Part shown: positions 62,800 to 64,000 of the stretch, in pieces
Numbering within the stretch: the first letter of the stretch is position 1
How the letters are laid out: each line of letters opens with the position of its first letter
NCBI GenBank assembly: GCA_021323375.2
Contig: JAJPCT020000016.1
Coordinates: forward strand, 1 to 64,000
Direction: 5' to 3'
Source of the DNA: Candidatus Wolframiiraptor gerlachensis
GTDB taxonomy: Archaea > Thermoproteota > Nitrososphaeria_A > Caldarchaeales > Wolframiiraptoraceae
DNA: 64,000 nucleotides
Made by a program: the position numbers and the translations under genes
Notes under the pieces: generated by a model
What the model was told of the DNA's origin: nothing
The model's database searches: none
What the model saw: the letters and a program-made list of their open reading frames with translations, nothing else

Positions 62800-63791
62800 A
62801 GAGAATCATGTTGAGATGCATCATAGTTGGATACGGCTTCCTCGGGAAGAGGCTCGCCAAGCTAATAGCCTCTGGAGCTGTTAGGGGCATCAAGCTCGTT
62901 GGGATAGCATCCTCCAAGGGATACATCTACAAGGAGGATGGATTTCTGCCAGGCGATCTCCCGGATGACCTACGATCATCCAGCATGCTGAGGCTCGCGC
63001 CCGCATCAGAGCTCATCGATAAGAGGATTGCTGATCTTCTGGTCGAGCTTACTCCAACAAATATTAGGGATGGCGAGCCGGGGCTGAGCCATATCAGGCT
63101 CGCACTCGAACAGGGCATGGATGTTGTAACGGCGAATAAGGGGCCTATAGCCCTCGCGTATAAGGAGCTGATGGGGCTCGCCGAGGAAAAGGGCGCGATG
63201 CTCCTGCACGAGGCCACCGTCGGCGGCGGGATACCGCTCATCTCCCTCAAGAACCGCTGCCTAGTAGCCGACGAGCTCCTATCAATCAAGGGGATACTGA
63301 ATGGGACTACCAACTATATTCTTAGCAGGATGCACTTCGAGGGGATGAGCCTCGATCTCGCGCTAAGGGAGGCTCAGATGCTCGGAATAGCCGAGAGGGA
63401 CCCCACGCTCGACTTGGAGGGCGTGGACACAGCGCTGAAGCTCGTCATACTCGCGAACAGCCTGATGAACATGAGTAAGAGACTGAGCGACGTGAAGATC
63501 AAAGGGATAACCGGGATAACGAGCGAGGCCATCGCGGCGGCGAAGGAATCCGGGATGACGATAAAGCTCATCGGGATCGCTGATGAGGATGGCCTCAGGG
63601 TAGCGCCCAAACTCGTAAGGCTGAATGACCCAATATGCGTTCATGGAACCCTGAATGCTGTCAGCTTCAATTTCAGGATCCTCGGGAGGCTCACGATAAT
63701 CGGGGAGGGTGCTGGCGAATCAACAGTCTCAGCCCTCATAAATGATATCCATGAGGTTGTGAAGACTAGGATGCGGTCAAATAGGATTTAA
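62793..63791 (+). CDS. hom: Homoserine dehydrogenase
   Basis: 332 aa, without a C-terminal ACT domain. IIVGYGFLGKRLAKLIASG binds NAD(P); VVTANKGPIALAYKELM (catalytic Lys), GILNGTTNYILSRM and GIAERDPTLDLEGVDTALKL are signatures. It reduces aspartate semialdehyde to homoserine for threonine and methionine. The start is one of two GTG codons (62793 or 62796) or ATG 62808; the coupled overlap favours the GTGs. Confidence 0.93.
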   Translation: MVKRIMLRCIIVGYGFLGKRLAKLIASGAVRGIKLVGIASSKGYIYKEDGFLPGDLPDDLRSSSMLRLAPASELIDKRIADLLVELTPTNIRDGEPGLSHIRLALEQGMDVVTANKGPIALAYKELMGLAEEKGAMLLHEATVGGGIPLISLKNRCLVADELLSIKGILNGTTNYILSRMHFEGMSLDLALREAQMLGIAERDPTLDLEGVDTALKLVILANSLMNMSKRLSDVKIKGITGITSEAIAAAKESGMTIKLIGIADEDGLRVAPKLVRLNDPICVHGTLNAVSFNFRILGRLTIIGEGAGESTVSALINDIHEVVKTRMRSNRI

Positions 63792-63827
63792 GCGGGCTCG
63801 TGATCGGCTCTGTCCCCGGGAGCAGGC

Positions 63828-64000
63828 ATGCCTAAGATAGCTGTGGTCGGCCATCTAACAATAGACGAGATAGAGGTTGAGTGTGGAAGCTATACGAGTA
63901 TGGGTGGGGTCGCCTGCTACGCCTCCCTCGCCGCGAGGGTACTCGGCGCTGACGTGAAGATATTCACAAGGATTGGAGGAGACTTCCCGAGAAACTATCT
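63828..64000 (+). CDS. PfkB-family carbohydrate kinase, C-terminus outside window
   Basis: The ATG at 63828 begins about 57 codons that run off the right edge: VVGHLTIDEIEV, SMGGVACYASLAARVLGADV and FTRIGGDFPRNY follow the PfkB/ribokinase N-terminal pattern (GG.a.n.a..la.LG). The substrate may be a sugar, nucleoside or sugar phosphate. It lies 36 nt after hom. Confidence 0.75.
   Translation, partial: MPKIAVVGHLTIDEIEVECGSYTSMGGVACYASLAARVLGADVKIFTRIGGDFPRNY

Overview
ORGANISM. The window reads as a chromosomal segment of an archaeon, probably a thermophilic member of the Thermoproteota/TACK group. Evidence seen directly: a 23S rRNA gene with an archaeal bulge-helix-bulge (BHB) processing stem and a BHB intron, an archaeal RNase P RNA, TATA-box promoters close to start codons, RNA polymerase subunits D and N, ribosomal proteins uS2, uS9, uL13 and eL18, an ESCRT-III/CdvB cell-division protein, a group II chaperonin, mevalonate kinase plus isopentenyl phosphate kinase, a GPN-loop GTPase and a class III (pilin-type) signal peptide. 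No 16S, 5S or tRNA gene was recognised. The genus cannot be named from the sequence alone. LAYOUT. 1-5.3 kb: a signalling/surface island with a truncated HTH regulator, two paralogous small helical proteins resembling NitrOD5 output domains, a radical SAM enzyme, a KaiC-like ATPase and a pilin. 5.3-6.6 kb: RNase P RNA, a GPN GTPase and a C/D-box guide RNA. 6.6-27 kb: a carbohydrate island with a ribose-type ABC transporter, an atypical thermosome homologue, two FGGY kinases, a tungsten-type aldehyde:ferredoxin oxidoreductase, a cupin phosphoglucose isomerase, a zinc polyol/alcohol dehydrogenase, a class II aldolase and a MobA-like nucleotidyltransferase. Embedded in it is a stand-alone 23S rRNA gene (minus strand) carrying a 637-nt BHB intron with a decayed LAGLIDADG endonuclease, and a cdvB gene. 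27-35 kb: a HypE-like protein, the guaB-purA-purB purine operon, mevalonate kinase, a CcdA-like membrane protein and a GNAT acetyltransferase. 35.3-36.8 kb: remains of a DEDD (IS110-like) transposase followed by a long hairpin. 36.9-44.1 kb: isopentenyl phosphate kinase and a broken-up ribosomal/RNA-polymerase cluster (rps2, eno, rpoN, rps9, rpl13, rpl18e, rpoD) interrupted by comB and an MFS transporter. 44.1-49.7 kb: an oligopeptide-type ABC operon. 49.9-64 kb: macrodomain, PAC2, TrmO and HtpX proteins, an MFS sugar transporter, prolyl-tRNA synthetase, triosephosphate isomerase, an eIF2B-like isomerase, pyruvate kinase, the aspartate-family genes asd, lysC, ACT and hom, and the start of a PfkB kinase. 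HOW THEY WORK TOGETHER (inference). The carbohydrate island could import a pentose, deoxysugar or polyol, oxidise and phosphorylate it, split the phospho-sugar by aldolase into DHAP and an aldehyde, and oxidise the aldehyde with the ferredoxin-linked enzyme; TpiA, enolase and pyruvate kinase elsewhere in the window would take the triose phosphate onward. The most distinctive signals are the solitary 23S gene with its intron, and the hairpin next to the transposase remnant.
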